This document shows, piece after piece, positions 55,897 through 63,970 of a stretch of DNA of 64,000 nt (its first letter is position 1; every line of letters begins with the position of its first letter). The DNA is taken from positions 62,001 through 126,000 of IMG/VR virus record IMGVR_UViG_3300021962_000028. The stretch is one strand, 5' to 3'. Made by a program: the position numbers and the translations under genes. The notes beneath the pieces were generated by a model. That model saw only the letters and a program-made list of their open reading frames with translations, did not search any database and was not told the DNA's origin. The DNA comes from a virus.

Positions 55897-56613
55897 TTAA
55901 GATTTAAAGACACCCTTTTTTATTAATTTTGACACAACTCTTGACGATGCCGTTTCAAGAGCCTTTTTTGTCGAAATACCTATAGTTGATTGATTAAATT
56001 TGATATCATCAACATCTGACAACAATGATGATGTTTTAACCGTTGACGCCTCACCTAAACCACTACCTGTGTAAATTTCGCCCGTTTCAGCGTCCACAAA
56101 TCTTACTTGTAAACCTAAACGAGTTATTTGAGTTGTTTTTGCACCATCAGAAGCTTTAATGACTTCATCTTCAGACACTGAAAAATCATATACTTCGATG
56201 TACACAAAATATTTAGCTAAAATTACATTACCTTTAACTTCTATTTTATTACTCGAAATCCCTTTATCTGATGCTTTGTCTTGAGCAATCATTTTTTGTT
56301 TAATTTCCTCTTTATCTTCAGTAAATTTAAATCTATCTGTTGATTCAAGATATTCTAAAACTATGTTAGCAACACCTAATCCCACTCTTTTATCTTTAAG
56401 TTCAGGATACATAGAATATAGTTCTTCATTAATACCAATTTTAAGAACTTGGATAGGTATTACGATAGTATCAGTATAGTCTGATACTACAGAAATGGAT
56501 TGTTTCTTTTCAAAATCCGCTTGATACTGTTCGGTTTTAACCGTACCTATTTGACCACTTACTTTACAAGAAAGTAATATTATGGGTAATAGGGTATACA
56601 ATAACTTTTTCAT
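55897..56613 (-). CDS. CsgG-like lipoprotein
   Basis: 238 residues from ATG 56613. Signal with lipobox LLSC (Cys about 17). The body follows the CsgG/curli-assembly pattern: RVGLGVANIVLEYLESTDRFKFTEDKEEI, GNVILAKYFVYIEVYDFSV, ITRLGLQVRFVDAETGEIYTGSGLGEAS, and a final ALETASSRVVSKLIKKG helix. CsgG forms the outer-membrane pore of curli (type VIII) secretion. I see no CsgE/CsgF homologue with certainty. The gene's ATG overlaps the previous stop. Confidence 0.75.
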   Translation of the reverse strand: MKKLLYTLLPIILLSCKVSGQIGTVKTEQYQADFEKKQSISVVSDYTDTIVIPIQVLKIGINEELYSMYPELKDKRVGLGVANIVLEYLESTDRFKFTEDKEEIKQKMIAQDKASDKGISSNKIEVKGNVILAKYFVYIEVYDFSVSEDEVIKASDGAKTTQITRLGLQVRFVDAETGEIYTGSGLGEASTVKTSSLLSDVDDIKFNQSTIGISTKKALETASSRVVSKLIKKGVFKS

Positions 56614-56951
56614 TACCAAGAATCCTCTTCTTTTTTAACAGGTTTAGCAGGTTCAGTTGTCTGAGCTGCAGGTTTTTCAATAATACGTTCTTTAATGATT
56701 GTATTTGTACCACCACCGTTTTCAACTTTTTGTTTATTTTCTTGATTTTGTTGTACGTTAACTATAACTGGTGCGGGTGCCGCAGTTTGTTCTGTTTTAG
56801 GTTCTTCTTTTTCTTCTGAATGACCACCAAATAACATTGTTGATACCCATACCCCACCGCCAGCAATTACTGTAGTTAGTGTTCCGATTATTGTTTTCTT
56901 TAACCCTGACCAAGTTCCATCTGATTCAGGTACGTTTGTTTCCTCTGACAT
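56613..56951 (-). CDS. Single-span membrane protein with Pro/Glu-rich tail
   Basis: 112 residues: KTIIGTLTTVIAGGGVWVSTMLFGG span (about 18-42), then a GHSEEKEEPKTEQTAAPAPV linker and TTEPAKPVKKEEDSW end. A TonB-like or periplasm-spanning layout, but no TonB motif. It precedes the CsgG-like gene with overlapping codons. Confidence 0.6.
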   Translation of the reverse strand: MSEETNVPESDGTWSGLKKTIIGTLTTVIAGGGVWVSTMLFGGHSEEKEEPKTEQTAAPAPVIVNVQQNQENKQKVENGGGTNTIIKERIIEKPAAQTTEPAKPVKKEEDSW

Positions 56952-56993
56952 AATATTTGTTTGTTTTAATTTAGTTTATTGTTTAAAGGCTAA

Positions 56994-57014
56994 GAGGTCA
57001 CAAATTGTGACCTC
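56994..57014 (-). terminator. Hairpin, possible terminator
   Basis: GAGGTCACAA/TTGTGACCTC perfect hairpin just after the stop of the T9SS-cargo gene; its tail is not T-rich, so termination is uncertain. Confidence 0.45.
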
Positions 57015-57019
57015 ATTTA

Positions 57020-58921
57020 TTATTTTAAAATTATTTTACTTGTTAGTTGTATGTCACTTCGTTTAAGAACCGCAACATAAACACCTGCAGGTAAATAACC
57101 AAGGTTAGTACTGTACTGATAATCACCTTCAGGCATCTTATCATTAACCATTACTTTATATTCTTTACCATCAACACCGTAAACCGATAACCTAACGTTA
57201 CCATATTCTTTTACTTCAAATTTAACAGTAACATAATCTTGGGTCGGGTTAGGGTACACTATCATACCATCAATACTTGTCATATTTCCATTTATCATTT
57301 TGTAAACTTGAATAACTCCGTTAGTAGGTGTTATTTCCAAATCTTTACATTGGTTGTCACCAGCGAATTTATCGGTAGTCCAAAGAGGACTTTCGTCCCA
57401 TAAATTTTGTGGTTGTTTTGCGATAAATTTTAAAGTCACCACTTCATCGTTATTACGAATAGGTTTTAAATGATTACTATTATCGTAACCACCCCAAGTA
57501 ATAATGTTATCATTAGTATTCAAGTATGTTAACCAACTTGATGCTGATGATTTAGAATCAATACCTTTGAATTCTAATAATGTGTCATTATATTTTAACC
57601 CAAACTGTAATGAACCTAAGTCAGTACCACTTGTAAAAACTTTTACAGGTATATTAACTAGATTACCTTCTTGTACTGATAATCTCGGTACGTTAACTTC
57701 TATCGAAGTTGTTGGGAAATCATACTCAACTCTATTGTCAATCACATTATATATTTGAGATTCAACACCAGGTTGAGGGTTAATTAAAACCTCAATCGGG
57801 GTCACACGAGCCATATGATAACCTGTTCCGTTAGCGTCACCAGGTACTAACACGTAGAATGTTGGGGATGGTGCTCCCGCAATAATATTAAATGTGAAGT
57901 TGGTTGTACCAGGGATTGATGACAAATAGTTTGTGGATGAACCGTTAATTGTCGTGTATTCAGACGCAGTGAAGAATTTAACATCTTTAACACTGTTAGG
58001 CCAAACTGAGAATCTACCTGAGATTCTACCAAATACACCGTAAGCGTCCGATATAGTTATATTATTATCACCGTTAACATCCGCAGCGTAGTAATCAAAC
58101 CCTGTCGGTGTTTGAGTTCCTAATACATAGTCATTAACTTTTTGAGCATCAGCCGTAGAAATAACATTACCTACTGACATAGTATCACCAACAATTTTAA
58201 TACGAACATCATAACCTGTAGTATCAACCGCAATATCGTTAAACGCGAAGATACCTGAGTTATTAGTTAATGTACTAGTTACTGATGTCCAAGACCCACT
58301 AGGTCTAAGTTTTTTCTCAAGACCAACTGTTAAGTTTTTAGCCCCTGTACCTGTAACGTTTGTAAACGTACCCGTAAAAGAAAATGTCTGAGGTAACATA
58401 ACCCCACCAAAGTTTTGTAAGGTTAACGAATTATCAGTACCATCTTGTTTTGTAGAAATAGATGGATATGTGTTTATACCACTAAACGACATATTACCTA
58501 CAGATGTTAATGATGAGAATCCTGCGATATGTTGTAATTTCAATTGTACAAATGCACCGTCAGGAATCTCAAAAGTAGATAAACTACCTGTATAAGATAA
58601 TGTAATTGTTACATAACCATTTGCAGGGTTATCTACATATTGTAAATACTGAGAATACGATGTGTTTAATGAGGTAACTGTGTCGACACCTGAAAAGGCA
58701 AGTTTGTCGTAGTATACTCTGAATTGAGCCGCGGTAATTAGAGTTGTAGTGTTATTGTAGAAACACAAACCTACGTTAGTAAAACCAGCTGCCGACGGTG
58801 CCAATTGGTAATTTGAATCTAACGTAACGAAGACCCCTGTTGTGGTCGGGGTAGGACACGTTTGAGAGAATCCGATTGCACTCATTAATAGAAATGAGGC
58901 AACCGCTAAGAGTTTTTTCAT
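57020..58921 (-). CDS. Secreted T9SS-cargo protein with cohesin-like and dockerin-like regions
   Basis: 633 residues. Signal peptide MKKLLAVASFLLMSAIGFSQ. Beta domain 1 (about 30-160); carbohydrate-binding-like linker; dockerin-like Ca loop DVNGDNNITISDAYGVF (about 285); a segment homologous to the lectin protein C-terminus; a cohesin-like domain (about 405-515, SVQEGNLVNIPVKVFTSGTDLGSLQFGLKYN); and a C-terminal type A sorting domain beginning VYPNPTQDYVTVKF and ending LPAGVYVAVLKRSDIQLTSKIILK. Such domains direct export across the outer membrane by the host T9SS. It is the first gene of the leftward surface operon. Confidence 0.85.
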   Translation of the reverse strand: MKKLLAVASFLLMSAIGFSQTCPTPTTTGVFVTLDSNYQLAPSAAGFTNVGLCFYNNTTTLITAAQFRVYYDKLAFSGVDTVTSLNTSYSQYLQYVDNPANGYVTITLSYTGSLSTFEIPDGAFVQLKLQHIAGFSSLTSVGNMSFSGINTYPSISTKQDGTDNSLTLQNFGGVMLPQTFSFTGTFTNVTGTGAKNLTVGLEKKLRPSGSWTSVTSTLTNNSGIFAFNDIAVDTTGYDVRIKIVGDTMSVGNVISTADAQKVNDYVLGTQTPTGFDYYAADVNGDNNITISDAYGVFGRISGRFSVWPNSVKDVKFFTASEYTTINGSSTNYLSSIPGTTNFTFNIIAGAPSPTFYVLVPGDANGTGYHMARVTPIEVLINPQPGVESQIYNVIDNRVEYDFPTTSIEVNVPRLSVQEGNLVNIPVKVFTSGTDLGSLQFGLKYNDTLLEFKGIDSKSSASSWLTYLNTNDNIITWGGYDNSNHLKPIRNNDEVVTLKFIAKQPQNLWDESPLWTTDKFAGDNQCKDLEITPTNGVIQVYKMINGNMTSIDGMIVYPNPTQDYVTVKFEVKEYGNVRLSVYGVDGKEYKVMVNDKMPEGDYQYSTNLGYLPAGVYVAVLKRSDIQLTSKIILK

Positions 58922-58922
58922 A

Positions 58923-58947
58923 GTTTAATATCTTGGTAATTTATTTC
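58923..58947 (-). promoter_or_regulatory. 25-nt element shared with 43851-43875
   Basis: It lies directly 5' of the T9SS-cargo ATG and matches the other copy at 24 of 25 positions. Probable 5' UTR or regulatory element. Confidence 0.55.
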
Positions 58948-59142
58948 CTAATAAATATTTTATTTATACGGATTATTACATTAAACTATTAAACTATTTC
59001 TAAAAATGGGAAAATTATTACTTTAAAAGTAATTATATGTGTAAAAATTATGAGAAGTATTATATATAAAACCTACCTTACCACTACAAGAGTAATGATT
59101 TACTCAATTGACATTATGCAAAGATTTTTTTTAATTTAAAAA
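58948..59142. other. Intergenic region
   Basis: About 195 nt, very AT-rich, with TATTTATT-type motifs near 58955-58975; no gene seen. It presumably holds the promoter of the surface operon and the 3' end of the transglycosylase transcript. Confidence 0.4.
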
Positions 59143-59934
59143 TTACACCATACCCGTGGTTTGGTAATAGTTTTTAAGGTCACCAACTGTTAGGGGAGTT
59201 CCTTTTTCCTTACCTAAAACTCTATTAAACACAGGATTAGCATCCGCAACTGTTTTTGCCGATAAATCTCTACTTTTTAAAACAAAATCGTCCGATTTAC
59301 CTGCTGCAATAGGGAAAAAATTATATATGTATAAATCTTCAGGTTCTTTTATCTTACCATTCTCATAACCTTTAACCCAAAAGTCTTTAATTGCATCCAT
59401 CTGAGCACTTAAATCATTTCTTAGGTCTTCTAAAGAGTATGATTTACCATTAATTGTTTTTGTACCTCCACCACTAGGACAAAATTGAATTAAACCAACA
59501 CAACCAATACTATTTTTGATTTTAGGGTCTAATCCCGATTCGTGGTTCATTAACTTAATTATATATTTTTCATCAATATTAATTGCGTTGGATATTTCTT
59601 CTAACTTTTCTTGGAAAATCTTATTATCAAGTAATTTTTGACCTTTTTCACTAATGTTATCCAATTCTAAATCTTTTAATTCTTTTTCTGAATCAGGACC
59701 TTTGAATAAATCTTTTAGTTTTTTAATAATACTAGTTTCCTCATCTTTTTTATCACCATCTAAGTCAATTGATTTAATTTTTTTAACTAAATCAGTGCCT
59801 TTCAAATAATCAACGGCTTTTGACCCTAAGTCTTTAATATCATCAATTAAATCTTCATTAACTGAAGATTCTTGCAAATTAGATAGTTTTCTAAATCGAT
59901 TTATCTCTTCTAATATTTTCTTATTGTCATTCAT
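59143..59934 (-). CDS. Lytic transglycosylase-like protein with N-terminal virion signature
   Basis: 263 residues. N-terminus ILEEINRFRKLSNLQESS has the shared RI..L....ES pattern. C-terminal SLT-type domain (about 110-250): IIKLMNHESGLDPKIKNSIGCVGLIQF (catalytic Glu in HESGL; GLIQF motif) and YIYNFFPIAA. It cleaves peptidoglycan glycan strands. With the N-terminal signature it is probably carried in the virion for DNA entry rather than for lysis (inference). Confidence 0.82.
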   Translation of the reverse strand: MNDNKKILEEINRFRKLSNLQESSVNEDLIDDIKDLGSKAVDYLKGTDLVKKIKSIDLDGDKKDEETSIIKKLKDLFKGPDSEKELKDLELDNISEKGQKLLDNKIFQEKLEEISNAINIDEKYIIKLMNHESGLDPKIKNSIGCVGLIQFCPSGGGTKTINGKSYSLEDLRNDLSAQMDAIKDFWVKGYENGKIKEPEDLYIYNFFPIAAGKSDDFVLKSRDLSAKTVADANPVFNRVLGKEKGTPLTVGDLKNYYQTTGMV

Positions 59935-59939
59935 AGTAT

Positions 59940-60158
59940 CTACTCTTTTTTAGAATAAATATCATCAGGATTAGAATTATCAAGAATCTTAACTACATAC
60001 AAATCTAATAACAACGCATAAACGTACCACTGAGCCTCATCTAAAGAAATTTCTGGATTATTAAACGACACCTTTAAATAATAGAATAATTTAAAAACCA
60101 GATACAACCTAACCACAACTATCAATGCGGTAAACATTATTTTAAGTATTCTTATCAT
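59940..60158 (-). CDS. Small membrane protein
   Basis: 72 residues with one or two hydrophobic segments (IMFTALIVVVRLYLVFKLFYYL). Its start overlaps the stop of the P-loop kinase gene by 4 nt. No family recognised. Confidence 0.6.
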   Translation of the reverse strand: MIRILKIMFTALIVVVRLYLVFKLFYYLKVSFNNPEISLDEAQWYVYALLLDLYVVKILDNSNPDDIYSKKE

Positions 60159-60562
60159 AATTTAAATTCAAATCTATTACGCATTATTTCTAATTTATCT
60201 TCAGGAACTCCGTGTACATTTTCACCACCGTGTCTATTTTCAACCACAATAGTAAAAACAGTATATCCCCATTCTTTCGCCATTTCAATATACGGGACCA
60301 TTTCCCATTCTTGAGTAAATGTGTTAGACACCACAATTACATTGTTTAGGTTACCTGTTGTGTAGTTAATTAACATCGCGTTACTAACTTGTCCCTGACA
60401 CCATTTATGGGCATCTTTTAATTTAGTCACGTCAAATTTATATTCTCCGTCAACCATAAAATATTGGTCGGCCTCAAAATGAACACCACCTAATGTTTTT
60501 GCAAAAGTAGTTTTACCACTACCTGGTATCCCTCTAACTATATATAATATTTTTTTTCCCAT
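60155..60562 (-). CDS. P-loop kinase, polynucleotide kinase-like
   Basis: 135 residues. Walker A RGIPGSGKTTFAK near the start, then FEADQYF and a lid with HGGENVHGVPEDKLEIMRNRF. This small ATPase layout resembles the 5'-kinase domain of Pnk and the 2H-associated or 4BP2-type kinases. It could phosphorylate RNA 5' ends for RNA ligase 1 (inference). TACATTTG promoter box about 17 nt upstream. Confidence 0.8.
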   Translation of the reverse strand: MGKKILYIVRGIPGSGKTTFAKTLGGVHFEADQYFMVDGEYKFDVTKLKDAHKWCQGQVSNAMLINYTTGNLNNVIVVSNTFTQEWEMVPYIEMAKEWGYTVFTIVVENRHGGENVHGVPEDKLEIMRNRFEFKL

Positions 60563-60579
60563 ATTTTAGTATTTAACCA

Positions 60580-60587
60580 CAAATGTA
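60580..60587 (-). promoter_or_regulatory. Bacteroidota-type -7 box (TACATTTG)
   Basis: TACATTTG on the minus strand, 17 nt ahead of the kinase ATG at 60562. Confidence 0.55.
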
Positions 60588-60633
60588 ATGTTTTATTATG
60601 GTTAAATCAAATAATTCCGATATTTATTTTAAA

Positions 60634-61008
60634 ATGAAAACTATGGACTTAGAAAGTATAATCAAACAAGTTTTACGTGAAGAATTTGGAACTAATAAAT
60701 TCATTTATGAAGATGAATTTGGTTCAGTAGAACAAACAACAATAACTGAAGCTGAGTATAAAGGAAGAAAAGTTCAGTTAGGTAAAATAATGCAAGGTGA
60801 CGTTAAGAAATTTAAAGTATACGTTAAAAACGATAAAGGAAACGTTGTTAAAGTTAACTTTGGGTTTGGTGGTAAATCTGCCAAGGGTAAACGAATGGTC
60901 ATCAAGAAAAATAACCCTGAAAGAAGAAAAAGTTTTAGAGCGAGAATGAGATGTGATAATCCAGGTCCTAGATGGAAACCACGTTATTGGGCGTGTAGAA
61001 CTTGGTAA
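60634..61008 (+). CDS. Conserved phage protein with RARxxCDNPG-type C-terminus
   Basis: 124 residues from ATG 60634 (an ATG at 60598 would add 12). N-terminal helix DLESIIKQVLREEFG, then a basic half ending RRKSFRARMRCDNPGPRWKPRYWACRTW, a terminal signature I recall in many marine phage hypotheticals; two Cys with flanking Trp may bind metal. Family name not recalled with certainty, and function unknown. Confidence 0.7.
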   Translation: MKTMDLESIIKQVLREEFGTNKFIYEDEFGSVEQTTITEAEYKGRKVQLGKIMQGDVKKFKVYVKNDKGNVVKVNFGFGGKSAKGKRMVIKKNNPERRKSFRARMRCDNPGPRWKPRYWACRTW

Positions 61009-61015
61009 TAATATA

Positions 61016-61041
61016 AAAACCCCCTTAATTGGGGGTTTTTT
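61016..61041. terminator. Bidirectional terminator
   Basis: AAACCCCC/GGGGGTTT hairpin between the convergent genes ending at 61008 and 61044. Confidence 0.8.
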
Positions 61042-61043
61042 AT

Positions 61044-62183
61044 TTATATCGATTCCCGAGGTACATCATCGGGATACATTTGAACAACTCTCCCACCATT
61101 TTCTTGGTGTGTTCTCTCCACCAAATTCTCAAGTATATTATTCAGTCTATTAATTATAGGCTCCCCAACGTCATAACCCATAGATTCTTCCATAGATTCT
61201 TCCATAGATTCTTCCATAGATTCTTCCATTACCATTTCACCTATTGACCTATCTATCTCCTCATTTGTTATATCAACTTGGATATTTTCCAAAATTCTCA
61301 AAGGCCTTTCAATATCCATACCCACGGCTCTTGGAATCTCCCTATTAGACATTCTCTTTTGACCATAATATTCGTTTTCTAACCACAATAGTTGTCTATT
61401 TCGTTCTTCGTCAGTTAAACTATTCCAATTAGATACTTTGACATTATGGAATTGGTCTTTAAAGATATCCATAATATTATTAGGTAATCCTGTTTCTAAC
61501 GAGTCAATTCTTTGGTCCACAATATCCCAAAAAGAAGTTTCTCTTTCGTACGATGAATCAAGGTTTTTGAACCCCGCAACTTTATTTCCTGTTTTTTTAT
61601 TAATTACATAGATTAAGATACCTCTTTTTACGTATTTGTAATAGTAGTCAGGTTCTCTATCAGATGCGGTACACCATTTAGTAGACGCTCCGTATTTTTT
61701 AGATGATAAGTAGGATAAAGGTTTTAAAACTAACCATTCATCATTTTCAAACAATTTTTCAATTTGTTTTTCCATTTCTTTGTCAACTAATTTTAAGTCG
61801 GCTAAAGACATTTGTAACTCTAATTCTTCAAATGTTTTATATGAAGTTAAATCGGAATTTTCAATTAACTTTCTTTCATTCATCTCAATGAATTTAGTTA
61901 AAGTTGTATAGTTACTATACCCGATAAAATCACTAATAACTCTATGATAATTTTGTAATTCAAAAAATGACATATCATTAACTTTATCTTCAGATATTTT
62001 GTATTCACGTATTAATTCGTTACGAATATCACTAGCGTGAGATTCTTTAGATTCAAACTTATGTTTGATTAAATTAACCATCATCTCAGTATATTTTGGT
62101 TTAATTACCAAATTATTCATAAGGTCAATAAGATTAATCCCGAATAAAGGATTTTGTTTTTTTAATTCATCAATTCTAGACAT
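61044..62183 (-). CDS. Hypothetical protein with WCTA motif and MEES repeats
   Basis: 379 residues. Middle: LKPLSYLSSKKYGASTKWCTASDREPDYYYKYVKRGILIYVI, a pattern shared by several phage hypotheticals that I cannot name. C-terminal part has four to five MEES repeats followed by VDDVPRESI-like tail (VVQMYPDDVPRESI). It belongs to the operon with the GMP-reductase-like gene (12 nt gap). Confidence 0.65.
   Translation of the reverse strand: MSRIDELKKQNPLFGINLIDLMNNLVIKPKYTEMMVNLIKHKFESKESHASDIRNELIREYKISEDKVNDMSFFELQNYHRVISDFIGYSNYTTLTKFIEMNERKLIENSDLTSYKTFEELELQMSLADLKLVDKEMEKQIEKLFENDEWLVLKPLSYLSSKKYGASTKWCTASDREPDYYYKYVKRGILIYVINKKTGNKVAGFKNLDSSYERETSFWDIVDQRIDSLETGLPNNIMDIFKDQFHNVKVSNWNSLTDEERNRQLLWLENEYYGQKRMSNREIPRAVGMDIERPLRILENIQVDITNEEIDRSIGEMVMEESMEESMEESMEESMGYDVGEPIINRLNNILENLVERTHQENGGRVVQMYPDDVPRESI
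61180..61228 (-). repeat. Four 12-nt repeats encoding MEES
   Basis: Perfect in-frame tandem units in the gene ending at 61044. Confidence 0.85.
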
Positions 62184-62195
62184 TTTTAATATATA

Positions 62196-63221
62196 TTATT
62201 TGTTAAAACGTTTAAGTGCGTTTTCAGTTATGAAAACAAATTCAGAATCTTTAAATGATTCTAATGTTAGTGAGTTAGTGTATGACATCGCAGATTTCAA
62301 ATAATCCTTGAAGTTTGTAACCCATTGCTCCAAAGTATAATCAATTTTATTTGATTTAGAAATACCCTCTGAGGTTTTTAACACTCCTTTATTCCATTTT
62401 CTCTGAACATCTTTAGTACTCATTCCTCTAAAAGATTTGTACATATATTTTCTAAATTTAGGGTATCTATACCATATGTATTCTGACTGACTATTGGTTA
62501 AGTTGATTTTATTAAACAATCTAGTTTGTCCGCAAGATTCTAAACATTTATTTAAAACTCCTCCCAACATAACATAATCAGCACCTAACGCAAGAGCTTT
62601 AATTATATCATCATAATTTCTAAACCCTCCATCAGCAACAATTTTAGTATCATACCCATTCTCTTTTTTAATCTGATAACATTCGTGAATTAATGATGCC
62701 ATAGGATAATGAATACCTGTATTTGCCGAGGTCAAACAACCTGAACCTCCACCAATTCCCACTCTCACATAATCAACTCCAATTTTTGAAAGTTGTTTAT
62801 ACGTTTTAGGATTGGCAATATTCCCAACCATTAAAGTATGTAATGATTTATCTCTGTTTTTGATGAATTTTTTACATAAATCGTGTAATTTTTTAATATG
62901 ACCATTGGCAATATCTACTAAAATATTAACCTTCATATTAATCTCTTCTCTTAAATAAAAATTAACAATGGTCTCGAATTCATCTAATGAAACTGAATAA
63001 AATGTATCGTCAACCATATCTTCACCTCTAGGTAAACACACAGGAATTTTTTGGTTTAAATATTTTCTATAGTTGTCTAAATCAACAACGGTATCCATAG
63101 GGGATACCATTATAGGTAATTCTCCATTTTCATTTAAAATATTAACTTCACTTCTACTACTAATTGAGGAAATTGTTTCTGGAATTATTGTTATGTCTTT
63201 AAAGTCAAATTTTTTTTTCAT
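62196..63221 (-). CDS. IMP dehydrogenase/GMP reductase family enzyme
   Basis: 341 residues. TIM-barrel blocks: FDFKDITIIPE, MVSPMDTVVDLDNY, HTLMVGNIANPKTYKQL, DYVRVGIGGGSGCLTSANTG (catalytic Cys loop), KIVADGGFRNYDDIIKALALGADYVMLGG. The catalytic-loop spacing and absence of a CBS domain fit a GMP-reductase-like, non-CBS member, interconverting IMP, XMP or GMP. Length matches GMP reductase (about 345). It may adjust the purine pool during infection. Confidence 0.85.
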   Translation of the reverse strand: MKKKFDFKDITIIPETISSISSRSEVNILNENGELPIMVSPMDTVVDLDNYRKYLNQKIPVCLPRGEDMVDDTFYSVSLDEFETIVNFYLREEINMKVNILVDIANGHIKKLHDLCKKFIKNRDKSLHTLMVGNIANPKTYKQLSKIGVDYVRVGIGGGSGCLTSANTGIHYPMASLIHECYQIKKENGYDTKIVADGGFRNYDDIIKALALGADYVMLGGVLNKCLESCGQTRLFNKINLTNSQSEYIWYRYPKFRKYMYKSFRGMSTKDVQRKWNKGVLKTSEGISKSNKIDYTLEQWVTNFKDYLKSAMSYTNSLTLESFKDSEFVFITENALKRFNK

Positions 63222-63381
63222 TATCTTTTTTTATTATTTGTTTTGTTTGGAATATACAACATATTCAATCATATAAAACTATTTATTAGTAAACAAGCCT
63301 CCTCATTAAATTGGGGACTTTTAGGACCGTTACCGTTGTGGTAACAAACGAAAAGGGGAATTCGCTACTCCCCTTTTTACT
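63222..63381 (-). other. Intergenic structured region
   Basis: 160 nt, no gene. Minus strand shows GTTACC-ACAAC-GGTAAC and CCTC/GGGG pairings, plus the terminator at its right end; it may be a leader of the GMP-reductase-like transcript. Confidence 0.4.
63351..63378 (-). terminator. Rho-independent terminator
   Basis: AAAGGGGA/TCCCCTTT hairpin after the stop of the 48-residue gene; T-rich only moderately on the minus strand. Confidence 0.6.
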
Positions 63382-63528
63382 TTAAAAAAATACCCCCCAA
63401 ATCTTTAAGAAGACCCACTTAGCAATATACACACAAGACATTAGCATTACTAATGACAAACCAACTATTAATCCGACTAAACTTAGTCCGACAGTTGTTA
63501 ATCCTATTTTCATCAATTTTGAGTTCAT
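63382..63528 (-). CDS. Small membrane protein
   Basis: 48 residues: MNSKLMKIGLTTVGLSLVGL, then IVGLSLVMLMSCVYIAKWVFLKIW, two hydrophobic spans. A near-consensus TATCTTAG box 4 nt before ATG and a terminator downstream support it. No family recognised. Confidence 0.5.
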   Translation of the reverse strand: MNSKLMKIGLTTVGLSLVGLIVGLSLVMLMSCVYIAKWVFLKIWGVFF

Positions 63529-63552
63529 ACTGCTAAGATATAATAATTTTTT

Positions 63553-63966
63553 TTATTCGCCAAAATTATTTTCCTCAATTAATCTTGCAATTCTACTTCT
63601 ACCCTTTTCATTAATTGGGATTGGATTACCTTCCTCGTCAATTCTAACAAATCTGATATGTGTTTTTAAAACAACCGCCTGATTACCTGTGTAAACATTA
63701 TGGGCTCTTGCCTCCATATATAAACTAACTGAAGTATTACCTAATTTACTTGGGTACCCATAGATTTTTAAAAGTTGACCCTCTTTTGCGGGTTTCTCAA
63801 AAAAACATTTATCGATAGATACTGTGACCATTCTTGGTGAGTCACATAATTGCATTGAATAACCCGCGGCTGCGGCGTCAATCCAGGCCAAAAGTTTTCC
63901 TCCAAATAAGTTTCCGTGAAAACCTAAATCGGATTTTTTAATTGGGTGAGTGTTTAAAAGTTCCAT
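63553..63966 (-). CDS. Acyl-CoA thioesterase, hotdog fold (YciA/BACH-like)
   Basis: 137 residues. FHGNLFGGKLLAWIDAAAAGYSMQL gives the N-x-x-G-G motif and the catalytic Asp of the acyl-CoA thioesterase family; VTVSIDKCFFEKPAKEGQLLKIYG and TGNQAVVLKTHIRFVRIDEEG follow the YciA pattern. It would hydrolyse acyl-CoAs and so affect lipid metabolism or membranes. Unusual phage cargo. TATATTTG lies 4 nt before ATG. Confidence 0.88.
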   Translation of the reverse strand: MELLNTHPIKKSDLGFHGNLFGGKLLAWIDAAAAGYSMQLCDSPRMVTVSIDKCFFEKPAKEGQLLKIYGYPSKLGNTSVSLYMEARAHNVYTGNQAVVLKTHIRFVRIDEEGNPIPINEKGRSRIARLIEENNFGE

Positions 63967-63970
63967 AACC

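Noticed and set aside
61180-61228. CRISPR-like short tandem repeat
   Set aside because: Units are 12 nt, directly adjacent and in frame with a coding sequence; there are no spacers. No CRISPR array is seen in the window.
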